Notes under the pieces: generated by a model
The model's database searches: none
The model's input: only the letters and a program-made list of their open reading frames with translations
What the model was told of the DNA's origin: nothing
From: Bradyrhizobium algeriense
Lineage (GTDB): Bacteria; Pseudomonadota; Alphaproteobacteria; Rhizobiales; Xanthobacteraceae
Assembly: GCF_036924595.1 (NCBI RefSeq)
Contig: NZ_JAZHRV010000001.1
Coordinates: forward strand, 5,704,001 to 5,768,000
DNA: 64,000 nucleotides
Direction: 5' to 3'
Program-made: the position numbers and the translations under genes
Shown here: positions 52,847 to 62,862 of the stretch, one piece after another
How the letters are laid out: each line of letters starts with the position of its first letter
Numbering within the stretch: the first letter of the stretch is position 1

Positions 52847-53983
52847 CTATTGCTGCCTGGGCTTGATGCTAACCAGGTTCAGCAGCGTTGCGGTCGCGAT
52901 CATCGCCGCAATGCCAACGAGACTCACCGCTATCTGCATCGCAAGCCCGTCCGAGATGTCGAACAGCGCCATGTTGCCGGCGAACGCCAGCAGAACGCCG
53001 AGGCAATAGATTGGCAGCGAGTTCTGGCCACAGCAGATCGCGCCGCGCATCACCGGCGTCGTCAGCCCTCGCCAATTGCGGGGCACGAACCATGCTGCCA
53101 AAACCGCTATGGCCAAAAAATGCAGCAATCGCAGTGGATCGAGATTCGATTTATCCAACGGATGCAGCTTCGCCAGCGCCTGCGGGATCAGGGCTTCCAG
53201 CGGCTTGATGCGCCAGCTCAAGGCGATGACCAAGCTGAAGAGCAGATACAGGACCGCCAGTCCAAGCACCGTGCGTGACGTGAGCCACGGCCGGACTCTC
53301 TTTTCCTCGAGCATCCACCACGCGCCAAGCACAACGAGCAGCTGCCAGGCCAGCGGATTGAAGGCCCAATGGCCGCTCGGCCACGCCGGGACGGTCCAGC
53401 CGAAGACATGCACCAGCACATAAAGCGCCAGCGACGCGCCAAGCGTCACGTTCGGCAGTCGCAGCAGCAGCCACAGCAACGGCGCGAACAAGAGATGAAG
53501 AAGCACGAAGATCGACAACACGTCGGTGTTGACCGGACGGTATTGCAGTATCGCCGCGTGCGCGAGCGTCGCGCCCGGATGGTCCAATAGAATGCGCGTA
53601 TTGCTCTCGTCAGCGAGGCGCCCGCCGCCTGTGAGGTGAACCAGGATGGCGCAGGCGAGCGTGAGCAGCAGAAACGCAACATAAATGTCAAAGCTTCGCC
53701 GCAGCGTCCGGCGGATCACTTCGGTCCAGCCCTCGCAGCGCCATGCCTTGCCGTAGGCCAGCGCGCAGGTTACGCCCGAGACGAACATGAATATTTCCGC
53801 GGCATCGCCGAAGCCGTAGTTCCGCAGCGTCAGCCAACTTCCGATGTTGTTGGGGACATGGTCGAGAAATATCCACCACAGCGCGATGCCTCGGCAGGCA
53901 TCTATTCGCAGGTCGCGGGCGTTGCCTTTCAGCTCCGGAAGCTCGCCGACGATTAGCTTGGGGATGGTGACTCGATCGTGCAT
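52847..53983 (-). CDS. opgC: OpgC-family acyltransferase-like membrane protein
   Basis: 378 residues with about ten membrane helices. OpgC features: RIDACRGIALWWIFLDHVPN near the start, WLTLRNYGFGDAAEIFMFVS, and LFAPLLWLLLRLPNVTLGAS; the late GQNSLPIYCLGVLLAFAGNM also fits. OpgC proteins succinylate osmoregulated periplasmic glucans at the inner membrane. Start at 53983 (MHDRVTIP) rather than a long upstream extension. No opgG/opgH genes are nearby in this window. Confidence 0.85.
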   Translation of the reverse strand: MHDRVTIPKLIVGELPELKGNARDLRIDACRGIALWWIFLDHVPNNIGSWLTLRNYGFGDAAEIFMFVSGVTCALAYGKAWRCEGWTEVIRRTLRRSFDIYVAFLLLTLACAILVHLTGGGRLADESNTRILLDHPGATLAHAAILQYRPVNTDVLSIFVLLHLLFAPLLWLLLRLPNVTLGASLALYVLVHVFGWTVPAWPSGHWAFNPLAWQLLVVLGAWWMLEEKRVRPWLTSRTVLGLAVLYLLFSLVIALSWRIKPLEALIPQALAKLHPLDKSNLDPLRLLHFLAIAVLAAWFVPRNWRGLTTPVMRGAICCGQNSLPIYCLGVLLAFAGNMALFDISDGLAMQIAVSLVGIAAMIATATLLNLVSIKPRQQ

Positions 53984-55078
53984 CTGGGTTATCCCAAGCC
54001 GGCAAACTGAACCTGCCGCTGGAGGCTCTGGTGTGAGCTGGTTCACCTTCAAAGAATATTTTTGCGCTGTCGCTTGAGACAAATTTGCGCGCCAACGTTG
54101 AGCGTTGCTGGCTTCGCAATTGATCCGTTGAGCTACGCAATTACGGCCCGCCTTCGGCGCTTGACGATTTCTCCTCAAGTCGGCTCTTGGAGAAGAGCGT
54201 TTGTACGCGACGCCAGTCAGGCTGATCGGCCGAGGATGAGCTTTCGCGACTGACACGGAGACATGGCCCGCAAGAAGTAACGGCGGGCACTCTGCACACG
54301 AACTTAGGATTCTGCGCGGACGTCAAACCGTCGTCCTCCGTCACGAGGCGAGAAACAGCCATACGATCTCCACTGTGCAGCAAATCAAGGGGCGGGGTCG
54401 AGGTCGAGGTATTCCGCAACACCAAAACGAGCAGCCAGCTTATCCGCACTGCGGCTCTGCGAAGAAGCAGTCCCTTCGGTGTAGCGTAGTCTTCATCGCC
54501 CTCGGCCGATGAGCCTTTCGAGATTTCCGGAACGCCCCCGTGGCAAACGGCGTGCCTCGCATCGTACATGTAACGCTCCTGCTTCGTTGAGCGTGCGCAC
54601 GATGAAGTCCGGATGTCGCAGAACTTTGCCGACCGCTGCCGGGAATTGTCGCGATCTGTCTCAGGAATGCTGCATCGCATAGTCCGCGACAGTTGCGGCC
54701 TCGGTGATGGCCACTCCTGCTACTTTTCAATGACCTTGCTCTCAATGCGGTTTCTTAAGTTGCATCAAGTCTTGGCGGGCATACGGGTCTGCGACAATTT
54801 GCGACAAAGTTGGCTCACCGGGACAACGTTCTGCGACAGCTTGTGCCTAAATTGCTTCAGCCAGATCGGGGAATCATGCACATGAGGCCGGTTCCCGCTC
54901 GGATCGGCCGGCATCGGCATCGGGATCCTGCGATCCCGATCCGATGCCGCGACGCTGTAAGCGAAGCCAGCCACAAGCATTTGATTTCGGTCGATCATGC
55001 GCGGCCGATACATTCTGATACACTTTTCCGATGGGTTGGGTGCAGGACTTCAGTATGATCCGGGACGGAGCAAACTAG
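53984..55078. other. 1.1 kb gene-poor region with a 225-bp inverted-end element
   Basis: No convincing complete gene. A minus-strand frame starting near 54566 (MYDARHAVCHGGVPEISKGS) has a GGAG site but no recognisable family and may be spurious. The mobile-element-like structure at 54614-54838 is listed separately. Upstream of 55079 lies the promoter region of the two-component operon. Confidence 0.4.
54614..54838. mobile_element. MITE-like or deleted IS remnant with 11-bp inverted ends
   Basis: TGTCGCAGAAC at 54614-54624 recurs inverted at 54828-54838, giving a 225-bp unit. Internal repeats AATTGTCGC (left) and its counterpart in the right arm (CAATTTGCGACA) extend the similarity. There is no transposase frame inside. 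Ends starting TG with internal repeats recall IS21-type termini, but family is not provable by eye. Confidence 0.55.
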
Positions 55079-55798
55079 ATGGACTCGGCACCTCACATCG
55101 CCGTCGTGGACGATCATCGCGATATTCGCGATCTGGTCGGCAAATATCTGATGCAGCATGGCTACCGCATCAGCCTTGCGGAGAGTGCTGTTGCACTCCG
55201 CCGTTTGCTCGAACGAAGTGCTCTGGACCTGGTGGTTCTTGACGTCATGATGCCGGGCGAAGACGGACTGTCCGTCTGCCGGCATCTGCGCAGCACCACG
55301 GACCTTCCTGTTATCCTGTTGACTGCGATGGCTGAAGAAACCGATCGAATCGTCGGCCTGGAAGTAGGTGCCGATGACTACGTGAGCAAGCCATTCAATC
55401 CCCGCGAACTTCTCGCCCGTATCAAAGCGGTGCTTCGACGCGTCCAGAGCCTGCCGCCGCAAAAGGGCCGGCTCGCGACCAAGGTTGTACGTTTTGATCG
55501 ATGGACCTTTGACGTCAACCGGCGCGAGTTGACGGGCGACGACGGCGTCGCAGTGCCGCTCAGCACGGCGGAGTTCCGTCTGTTGTGCGCATTTCTCGAT
55601 CATCCGGGCCTGGTACTCAGCCGCAATCAGCTTCTTGATCTGACGGTCGGCCGAGATGCCGATCCATTCGACAGGAGCATTGACAATCAAGTCAGCCGCT
55701 TGCGGAAGAAGATCGAGGCTGACCCGAAAGTACCAGCATTGATCAAGACCCACTGGGGCGGTGGATACAGCCTCGCCGCACAGGTCGAGCAACCATGA
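55079..55798 (+). CDS. OmpR-family response regulator
   Basis: 239 residues. Receiver domain with Asp11/Asp12, phospho-acceptor Asp55 in VVLDVMMPGEDG and Lys104 in VSKPFNPRE, then a winged helix (FRLLCAFLDHPGLVLSRNQL, DRSIDNQVSRLRKKIEADP). It controls transcription on command of the adjacent histidine kinase. Its stop overlaps the kinase ATG (ATGATG/TGA). The target genes are unknown. Confidence 0.95.
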   Translation: MDSAPHIAVVDDHRDIRDLVGKYLMQHGYRISLAESAVALRRLLERSALDLVVLDVMMPGEDGLSVCRHLRSTTDLPVILLTAMAEETDRIVGLEVGADDYVSKPFNPRELLARIKAVLRRVQSLPPQKGRLATKVVRFDRWTFDVNRRELTGDDGVAVPLSTAEFRLLCAFLDHPGLVLSRNQLLDLTVGRDADPFDRSIDNQVSRLRKKIEADPKVPALIKTHWGGGYSLAAQVEQP

Positions 55799-57327
55799 TG
55801 AACTTGTGGAAGCGTAGTCTTGCGGCCCGTTTCATCTGTTTCACACTGCTGTCCCTCGTGCTGTCGCAAGCAATCGTGTTCTTCATTTCGTGGGATGAGC
55901 ACGGGCAGACGATTCGGAAGGCCGCCAAGGGCGAGATACTCAGCCGGTGCGCTTCGCTCGCCCGAGTGTTGGAGGCGACGCCTCCGGCGCTTCAAACCGA
56001 TATCCTTAACGCCAGTAACACCAGTACGGCGAGATATTGGATATCGGCCAACGGTCTGAAGGATGCCTCCGCGTGGCGAGAGGAAGCATGGGAGCGTTTG
56101 GCTCAGCCATTGCCGCGCGTGTCCTTTCCCGGCCATACCGTGCCGGCCGAAGCGAGGCCGGATTTCGCCCGAAATAATGCCAGCAGTGGCAGCGCCTCCT
56201 CCTCGCAATGGATCGATCTAAGGCCGGAAGCCTGGCCGCTGTCTCGACCAGCGAAATTTCTTTATCTCGATGACGCCACCGGCATGGGATTGGCCGTCCG
56301 GTTGGCGAACGGTGCATGGCTGAACACTGCATTTGCCAAACCCGCGCAAGACGGCTTCTGGACCTCCAAATCCACCCTAGCGCTCGGCCTCTCCGCGTTG
56401 TCGCTGTCGATCATTGCCGTATTCGCCGCACGCGGCATCGCGCAACCATTGCGCCGGCTCGCCGTAGCGGCCGAAGCCCTCGGCCGTGGTCAGGAGGTCG
56501 TACCGCTGCCGGAAACCGGCCCCGACGATATCCGACGCACCGCCGAGGCATTCAATCGCATGCAAGCGCGCCTGCACCGTTTCGTCGACGACCGCACCAA
56601 AATGCTGGCCGCCATCGGCCATGACCTGCGTACACCCCTGACCTCGCTCCGTTTGCGCGCAGAATTCGTGCCCGACGACGACGTCCGCGAGAAAATGCTC
56701 TCCACAATTTCGGAGATCCAGACGATGACGGAGGCAACCCTCGCATTCGCTCGCGAGGACGCAACCGCCGAAAACACGCGGACCGTGGACCTCTCAGCTC
56801 TCGTGGAAAGTCTCTGCGACGATCTCGCCGAACTCGGTCATGACGTCTCTTTCTCCGAGGGACAGAAGATCAGCTACAGCTGCCGGCCCGACGCGCTGCG
56901 CCGCGCATGCCGTAACCTCGTCGAAAATGCCGTTCGTTATGGCGAGCGCGCGCGCGTCAGCGTGGAGAGACGAGCAGACAGTATCGAAATCATCGTTTCG
57001 GACGATGGGCCCGGGATTCCCGATACCGCCAAGGAGCAGGTTTTTACGCCGTTTTTCCGGATGGAGAGTTCGCGGAACCGCGAAACTGGAGGCGTAGGTC
57101 TCGGCCTTTCCATTGCCCGGTCTATTGTCCGCCACCACGGCGGAGATATCGCCTTGATCAACCAGAAAAAGGGACTACACGCGGCGATTAGCTTGCCAGC
57201 GCTGGATGGCGGGCCGCCTTCCATTAGCCGACCGGTCACGGTCGCAGGGGCGAAGGACGTTATCAACGCTCCGGCAAAACCTTCGCCGGTGGCCACGATC
57301 TTGCAGCGCGCGTCGAAATCATATTGA
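55795..57327 (+). CDS. Sensor histidine kinase
   Basis: 510 residues: two membrane helices (about 10-33 and 193-213) flank a periplasmic domain of about 160 residues; then a HAMP segment (214-265), H-box IGHDLRTPL with His276, N-box ENAVRYG, G1 DDGPGIP and G2 GVGLGLSIA. It autophosphorylates and passes phosphate to the preceding regulator. A long disordered tail (PVTVAGAKDVINAPAKPSPV) follows the ATPase fold. The periplasmic domain has no recognised ligand family. It partners the OmpR gene by overlap. Confidence 0.95.
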   Translation: MMNLWKRSLAARFICFTLLSLVLSQAIVFFISWDEHGQTIRKAAKGEILSRCASLARVLEATPPALQTDILNASNTSTARYWISANGLKDASAWREEAWERLAQPLPRVSFPGHTVPAEARPDFARNNASSGSASSSQWIDLRPEAWPLSRPAKFLYLDDATGMGLAVRLANGAWLNTAFAKPAQDGFWTSKSTLALGLSALSLSIIAVFAARGIAQPLRRLAVAAEALGRGQEVVPLPETGPDDIRRTAEAFNRMQARLHRFVDDRTKMLAAIGHDLRTPLTSLRLRAEFVPDDDVREKMLSTISEIQTMTEATLAFAREDATAENTRTVDLSALVESLCDDLAELGHDVSFSEGQKISYSCRPDALRRACRNLVENAVRYGERARVSVERRADSIEIIVSDDGPGIPDTAKEQVFTPFFRMESSRNRETGGVGLGLSIARSIVRHHGGDIALINQKKGLHAAISLPALDGGPPSISRPVTVAGAKDVINAPAKPSPVATILQRASKSY

Positions 57328-57377
57328 TCGTTAAGCAGACCGCCGATGCGCGAAGGGCCGGAGGATGAGTGCGCGCC

Positions 57378-59063
57378 CTACGCCGCCCGCACCTTGCCCA
57401 AGAATTCATCCACCGCGCTGCGCAGCATGCCGGACTGGGTGTCGAGCTCGCGGGCATTCGCCAGCACCTCGGAGGCCGCCTTGCCGGTCGCCGCCGCCGC
57501 CGTGGTGACACCGCCGATATGGGTGGATATCTCGTTCGATCCGGCCGCCACCGACTGAATGTTGCGGGCGATCTCGCGGGTGGCGCCGCCTTGCTGCTCG
57601 ACGGCGGTCGAGATCGAAACCGTGATCTCGCTCATCTGCCCGATGGTTTCGGTAATGCCGCCGATCGAGGCCACGGCTTCGCTGGTGGAGGCCTGCATGG
57701 CCGCGACCTGCGAGGAGATTTCCTCGGTCGCCTTCGCGGTCTGGTTGGCAAGCGCCTTCACTTCCGACGCCACCACCGCAAAACCGCGGCCGGAATCGCC
57801 GGCGCGCGCCGCCTCGATGGTGGCATTGAGCGCGAGCAAATTGGTTTGCGCTGCGATCGAGTGGATCAGCTTGACCACTTCGCCGATCTTCTCGGCGCCG
57901 GTCGAGAGCGCGCCGACGGTGGCGTTGGTGCGCTCGGCGTCGCTGACCGCCTTGCTGGCGATCTCGCTGGAGCGCGCCACCTGACGGGAAATCTCGGTCA
58001 CCGAGCTGGAGAGCTCTTCGGCGGCGGAGGCCACCGTGCCGACATTGTCGGACGAACGCTGCGACGCCGCGCCGACGGTCGCAGCCCGCGCGCTGGCGTC
58101 GCTGGCGGTAGCCGTCATGGACTGCGCGGTGGTCTGCATGCCGGCGGCCGCCGTCGACACCGAGCGGACGATGCCGGTCACGCTGCGTTCGAAGTCGCTG
58201 GCGATACTTTCCATCGCCGCCCGCCGCTCGGCCTCGGCGCGAGCCTGCACTTCGGCTTCCTTCTGTTCAAGCCCGCGGATACGCACCGCATTGTCCTTGA
58301 AGATCTGGACGGTCGCGGCCATCGCGCCGATCTCGTCGCCGCGGCCGGCGCCGGGAATTTCGCCGTCCAGCTTGCCGTCCGCCAGCTCCTGCATGCGGGC
58401 GCCGAGCTCGCCGAGCGGCTTACTGATGCTGCGGCCGATCATCCAGGCGATGCTGCCTGAAATCAGCGCGATGCCGAGAATGGCGAGCCCGAGCACCCAG
58501 GCGATCGGCTTCATCTTGGTGTCGAGATCGTCGAGATAGGCGCCGGTGCCGACGAACATGTTCCAGCCGGGCACCGCGACCGCGTAGGAAATCTTGCGGC
58601 TCAGTTCCTCCTTGCCGGGCTTCTTGAATTCGTACGTCAGGGTCACCTCCCCTTTCGCCGCGACGCCGTCGCGGAGCTCGCGCGCGAGCTTTCTGCCGTT
58701 GGTCTCGACATCGAGGCGGTTCTGACCGATCTGCTTGGGATCTGAGTTCAGGACCGTGATTCCATCCATCATATAGGCGAACACGTAGCCGGAGCCGTTG
58801 TCGAAAGTCAGCGTATTGCCTCGCTTGCTGAATTCGGCAATCGCCGCTTCTTTGGTCAGCTGGCCCGCCTCAACCTGCTTCTGCAGCCCGAGCGCCATGT
58901 TGCGCGCCATGTCGACGATCGCCCTGGTCTGATCAATCCGCGCGTTCAGCATCTCCCGCTGCATCAAATAACCCGCAAGCGCGCCGGCGGCGCAAAGGCC
59001 CAGCAGGGTCACGCCCACCAAAATACCGAGTTTGGGGGTGATCTTCAGGTTGGTCAGGTTCAC
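57378..59063 (-). CDS. Methyl-accepting chemotaxis protein with single Cache domain
   Basis: 561 residues: N-terminal helix (about 10-32), a Cache domain of the sCache_2 type ([40 protein letters not shown]), second helix (188-210), HAMP, and a signalling coiled coil containing [20 protein letters not shown] and [20 protein letters not shown]. It senses a periplasmic small molecule and controls CheA. No che genes lie in this window. Convergent with the kinase gene. Confidence 0.95.
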   Translation of the reverse strand: MNLTNLKITPKLGILVGVTLLGLCAAGALAGYLMQREMLNARIDQTRAIVDMARNMALGLQKQVEAGQLTKEAAIAEFSKRGNTLTFDNGSGYVFAYMMDGITVLNSDPKQIGQNRLDVETNGRKLARELRDGVAAKGEVTLTYEFKKPGKEELSRKISYAVAVPGWNMFVGTGAYLDDLDTKMKPIAWVLGLAILGIALISGSIAWMIGRSISKPLGELGARMQELADGKLDGEIPGAGRGDEIGAMAATVQIFKDNAVRIRGLEQKEAEVQARAEAERRAAMESIASDFERSVTGIVRSVSTAAAGMQTTAQSMTATASDASARAATVGAASQRSSDNVGTVASAAEELSSSVTEISRQVARSSEIASKAVSDAERTNATVGALSTGAEKIGEVVKLIHSIAAQTNLLALNATIEAARAGDSGRGFAVVASEVKALANQTAKATEEISSQVAAMQASTSEAVASIGGITETIGQMSEITVSISTAVEQQGGATREIARNIQSVAAGSNEISTHIGGVTTAAAATGKAASEVLANARELDTQSGMLRSAVDEFLGKVRAA

Positions 59064-59315
59064 GGGGGATCTCCGGGAAAAGGGCGCCAGGCGCGTTTTG
59101 GCGGATTGATTCGGCGCACCATATCGTGAGACCCTTTAGCGCTTTGTTACGCCACCTGCGTAAAAGTCCCGATGCGAAGATAATGCCTGCAAGGGCAACC
59201 GGGAATTGTGCGGAGAACCGGCCAGCTCGCGTAAAGGTCGCGTAACAGATCAGGGCGGCGACGCGATGCCACCGCCTTAAACCAACACCGAAAAGTCAAA
59301 TCGGGAGAGCAGGAA

Positions 59316-60359
59316 ATGCCGAAATACAGGGTGCTGACGCCGAAGGGCGCGAGCTTCACGGTCGCCGGCGGCGGCTACGATTATGAAAAGGAAGCGCTCG
59401 ATCCGATCGGGGCCGAAATCATCGAGGCGCCGGCCAACGAGGCGGAATTCATCGCCGCCGCAAAGACCGCGGACGCGATCTACGCCAAGGGCATGCCGAT
59501 CACCAAAGCCGTCATCGACGCGCTCGAAAACTGCAAGGTGATCACGCTCGGCAGCGTCGGCGTCGATTCAGTCGACGTCAAGGCCGCCACCGCCCGCGGC
59601 ATTCCCGTCACCAACATCCCCGACACCTTCATCGAGGAGGTCGCCGACCACGCCATGATGCTGCTTCTCGCTGGGTTCCGCCGGCTGGTCGAGCAGGACA
59701 AGATGGTGCGTACCGGCCGCTGGTCGGAGGGCCGGCCGGCGCTTTTGAAGATCCCGCGGCTGATGGGCCAGACGCTCGGCTTCATCTCGTTCGGCCGGGT
59801 GGCGCGCGCGGTCGCCAAGCGCGCGGCGCCCTTTGGCCTGCGCATGATGGCCTACGATCCGTTCATCCAGGAAACGCTGATGTACGATCACGGCGTGATG
59901 CCGGCGACGCTGACAGAGGTGCTGTCGCAATCGGATTTCGTCTCGATGCATGCGCCGGCCCGGCCCGAGGTCCATCACATGCTCACCGAGAAGCATTTCC
60001 GCCAGATGAAAAAATCCGCCGTCTTCATCAATACGGGCCGCGGCGCCACGGTGGACGAGGAATCGCTGATCAAGGCGCTGCAGGAGGGGTGGATCGCGCA
60101 TGCGGCGCTGGACGTGCTGGAAAAGGAGCCGCCGTCCCACAACAACCCGATGCTTTCGATGGAAAACGTTACCCTGACCGCGCATGTGGCGTCGGCATCG
60201 GCACGTTTTGACGAGGCGCGCAAGCGCCGCGTAGGCTACGAATTGTCACTGGTCCTGCAGGGGATGTGGCCGGTAAGCTGCGTCAATCCGTCGGTGCTGC
60301 AGAATACTGCGCTGCGGCGATGGCAGCCGGTCAGCATGGACCGCGGCCCGAACAGCTAG
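59316..60359 (+). CDS. D-isomer 2-hydroxyacid dehydrogenase family (C-terminal-binding-protein-like)
   Basis: 347 residues: LGSVGVDSVDVKAATARGIP, FIEEVADHAMMLLLAGFRRL, NAD-binding LGFISFGRVARAVAKRAAPF, and catalytic residues Arg in NTGRGATVDEE, Glu in LDVLEKEPP and His in LTAHVASAS. The NAD motif is GxxSFGRVAR in place of the usual GxGxxG. It reduces a 2-keto acid or oxidises a D-hydroxy acid. A strong GGGAGAGCAGGAA site precedes the ATG. The sugar ABC importer genes follow. Confidence 0.88.
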   Translation: MPKYRVLTPKGASFTVAGGGYDYEKEALDPIGAEIIEAPANEAEFIAAAKTADAIYAKGMPITKAVIDALENCKVITLGSVGVDSVDVKAATARGIPVTNIPDTFIEEVADHAMMLLLAGFRRLVEQDKMVRTGRWSEGRPALLKIPRLMGQTLGFISFGRVARAVAKRAAPFGLRMMAYDPFIQETLMYDHGVMPATLTEVLSQSDFVSMHAPARPEVHHMLTEKHFRQMKKSAVFINTGRGATVDEESLIKALQEGWIAHAALDVLEKEPPSHNNPMLSMENVTLTAHVASASARFDEARKRRVGYELSLVLQGMWPVSCVNPSVLQNTALRRWQPVSMDRGPNS

Positions 60360-60376
60360 CATGATCGCGATCATGC
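60359..60376. promoter_or_regulatory. Perfect 18-bp palindrome, candidate operator
   Basis: gcatgatcgcgatcatgc reads the same on both strands. It begins on the stop codon of the dehydrogenase gene and lies 60 bases before the substrate-binding protein gene, where a repressor site for the importer could sit. Confidence 0.5.
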
Positions 60377-60436
60377 CTAAATAAAACGACCGTTCACCGG
60401 CGGTTCAACGCCGGGAACCGAAACAGGGAGAGAACC

Positions 60437-61783
60437 ATGAAGAACGAGATCACGCGTCGCGATGCGCTGGCGCTGGGCGTCTCGGCTGCCGCGCTGGCTG
60501 CGACCGGCGCCTCGGCCCAGACCGCCTCCGTCATCAAGGCTGCCGACGTTCCGGCCCCGAAGTGGGCAATCGAAAAGGGCGCGTCTCTGCGCATGTTGCG
60601 GCCGGTGCGTTTCGTGCAGGCCGACGAGGACGTGTTCCGCGCCAATGCGAAGGCCTTCACCGACAAGACCGGCGTCGAGGTCAAGGTCGACTTTGTCGGC
60701 TGGGAGGACATCAACCAGCAGACCGCGGTGACGTCGAACTCCGGCGCCGGCCCCGATGTGATTATCGGCTTCTCCGACGCGCCGCACATCTATATCGACA
60801 AGCTGGTCGAACTGACCGACGTCGCCGATTACCTCGGCAAGCGCTACGGCGGCTGGCTGCCGCTGGCGCAGAAATACGGCAAGCGCAACAAGAGCGACGC
60901 CTGGATCGGATTGCCGTTCGGCGCCACCGCCGGCCCGCTGATCTACCGCAAGTCGGTGTTGCAATCGATCGGGTATGACAAGATCCCGGAAGACAGTGCC
61001 GGATTTGTGGACCTCTGCCAGAAGCTGCACAAGGCCGGCAAGCCGGCCGGCTTCGCGCTGGGCAATGCCAGGGGTGATGGCAACGGCTTTGCCAACTGGG
61101 CGCTGTGGTCGCACAACGCTTCCCTGCTCGATGAAGAGGGTAACATCGTCATCAACAGCAAGGAGACTATCGAAGCGCTGAAGTGGGTCAAAGCACTGTA
61201 CCCGACTTTCATCGCCGGCACGCCGTCGTGGAACGACGTCAGCAACAACCGCGCCTACTCCTCGCAGGAAATTTCGCTGACCGCCAACGGCGTCTCGCTG
61301 TACTTCTCGCTGAAGAACGATCCGGCGACCAAGGCGATCGCCGAGGACAGCGAGCATCAGTTGTTGCCGAAGGGCGTCGCCAAGGTCTCGCCGATGGCGG
61401 GCCTGACGCTGAACGCGATGCTGTTCAAGCACAGCCAGTATCCCAATGCCGCAAAGGCATTCCTGCAATTCATGCTGGAAAAGGAACAATACGAGCCTTG
61501 GCTCAACGCCAACTCCGGCTACTGGTCGCAGCCGCTTTCCGCCTATGCCGACGCTGCGGTCTGGTCCGGCGATCCCAAGGTCTCGATCTTCAAGAACACC
61601 ATGCAGAGCACTTACTACGACGGCTACAAGGGGCCGATCTCGACCGCAACAGGTGCGGTCGGTGCCGACTACGTGCTGATACAAATGTGCGCAGCGGTTG
61701 CGACCGGCGCCTCGACGCCGGAGGCCGCGGCCGCAGAGGCGGAGCAACGCTGCAAGCGATATTTCCGGCGCCAGACCCGGTAA
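60437..61783 (+). CDS. Sugar-type ABC transporter substrate-binding protein (family 1)
   Basis: 448 residues. An N-terminal Tat-like leader (NEITRRDALALGVSAAALAA, cleavage after ASAQ) with the twin arginine in TRRDAL; then NAKAFTDKTGVEVKVDFVGW, NSGAGPDVIIGFSDAPHIYI and KAFLQFMLEKEQYEPWLNAN of the family 1 solute-binding fold. It captures a sugar or related solute in the periplasm for the two permeases that follow. AGGGAGAGAACC precedes the ATG. Confidence 0.9.
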   Translation: MKNEITRRDALALGVSAAALAATGASAQTASVIKAADVPAPKWAIEKGASLRMLRPVRFVQADEDVFRANAKAFTDKTGVEVKVDFVGWEDINQQTAVTSNSGAGPDVIIGFSDAPHIYIDKLVELTDVADYLGKRYGGWLPLAQKYGKRNKSDAWIGLPFGATAGPLIYRKSVLQSIGYDKIPEDSAGFVDLCQKLHKAGKPAGFALGNARGDGNGFANWALWSHNASLLDEEGNIVINSKETIEALKWVKALYPTFIAGTPSWNDVSNNRAYSSQEISLTANGVSLYFSLKNDPATKAIAEDSEHQLLPKGVAKVSPMAGLTLNAMLFKHSQYPNAAKAFLQFMLEKEQYEPWLNANSGYWSQPLSAYADAAVWSGDPKVSIFKNTMQSTYYDGYKGPISTATGAVGADYVLIQMCAAVATGASTPEAAAAEAEQRCKRYFRRQTR

Positions 61784-61789
61784 AGGGAG

Positions 61790-61875
61790 CGTCATTGCGA
61801 GGAGCGAAGCGACGAAGCAATCCACTCTTTCTTTTCATGGAGACATGGATTGGTTCGCTTCGCTCGCAATGACGT
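61790..61875. repeat. REP-like palindrome inside the sugar ABC operon
   Basis: Inverted arms AGCGTCATTGCGAGGAGCGA and TTCGCTTCGCTCGCAATGAC, the same family as 22560-22639. It occupies the 122-base gap between the substrate-binding protein and the first permease. Confidence 0.85.
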
Positions 61876-61905
61876 TCTGACGTAGCTCCCATCGGGATAT
61901 TGTTG

Positions 61906-62862
61906 ATGTCTGTAACGACTCTACCATCACAACGCGTGACGCATCGGCAACCCGGCTGGATCGTGCGCCTGTTCGACTACAAGCCGTTCCTGATCGTGAT
62001 GTGCCTTGCGCCGGCGATCGGGCTGTTGACGGTGTTCCTCACCTACCCGCTCGGCCTCGGCGTCTGGCTCGCCTTCACCGACACCACGATCGGCCAGCGC
62101 GGCATCTTCATTGGCCTGGAGAATTTCCAGTATCTGTGGACCGATCCCTTGTGGTGGGGCGCGGTGTTCTACAGCGTGTTCTATACGGCGATCGCGACCT
62201 TCGGGAAATTCGCGCTCGGCTTCTGGCTGGCGCTGCTGCTCAACAACCACTTTCCGCTCAAGAGCCTGTTGCGCGCCATCGTGCTGCTGCCGTGGATCGT
62301 GCCGACGGTGCTGTCGGCGCTGGCGTTCTGGTGGATCTACGATCCGCAATTCTCGATCATCTCCTATCTGCTGGTGGATGTACTGCACATCCGAACCACC
62401 AATATCGATTTCCTCGGGACACCGTGGCCGGCGCGGTTTTCGCTGATCGCGGCGAATATCTGGCGCGGCATCCCCTTTGTCGCGATCTCGCTGCTGGCGG
62501 GCCTGCAGACCATCTCGCCCTCGCTCTATGAGGCGGCGATGCTGGACGGCGCCAGCGCCTGGCAGCGCTTCCGTTACATCACCTTCCCGATGATGATGCC
62601 GATCCTCGCGATCGTGATGACGTTCTCGATCATCTTCACCTTCACGGATTTCCAGCTCGTCTACGCCATCACCCGCGGCGGGCCGGTCAACTCCACGCAT
62701 CTGCTCGCGACACTCGCGTTCCAGCGCGGCATTGCCGGCGGCGAGCTCGGCGAGGGTGCGGCGATCGCGGTGTCGATGATCCCGTTCCTGGTGTTCGCGA
62801 CATTGTTCAGCTACTTCGGCCTCGCGCGCCGCAAATGGCAGCAGGGAGAAGCCAATGACTGA
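61906..62862 (+). CDS. ABC transporter permease, MalF/UgpA-like
   Basis: 318 residues with six helices and the EAA motif YEAAMLDGASAWQRFRYITF. Start at the ATG of MSVTTLPSQ; two TTG codons just upstream are also in frame. It forms a heterodimer with the next permease and docks the ATPase through the EAA loop. The REP-like element lies between it and the receptor gene. Confidence 0.9.
   Translation: MSVTTLPSQRVTHRQPGWIVRLFDYKPFLIVMCLAPAIGLLTVFLTYPLGLGVWLAFTDTTIGQRGIFIGLENFQYLWTDPLWWGAVFYSVFYTAIATFGKFALGFWLALLLNNHFPLKSLLRAIVLLPWIVPTVLSALAFWWIYDPQFSIISYLLVDVLHIRTTNIDFLGTPWPARFSLIAANIWRGIPFVAISLLAGLQTISPSLYEAAMLDGASAWQRFRYITFPMMMPILAIVMTFSIIFTFTDFQLVYAITRGGPVNSTHLLATLAFQRGIAGGELGEGAAIAVSMIPFLVFATLFSYFGLARRKWQQGEAND

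Noticed and set aside
54141..54680. Minus-strand 179-codon frame with a GGAG site at an internal ATG
   Set aside because: Low-complexity serine and arginine runs, no family; overlaps the inverted-end element.
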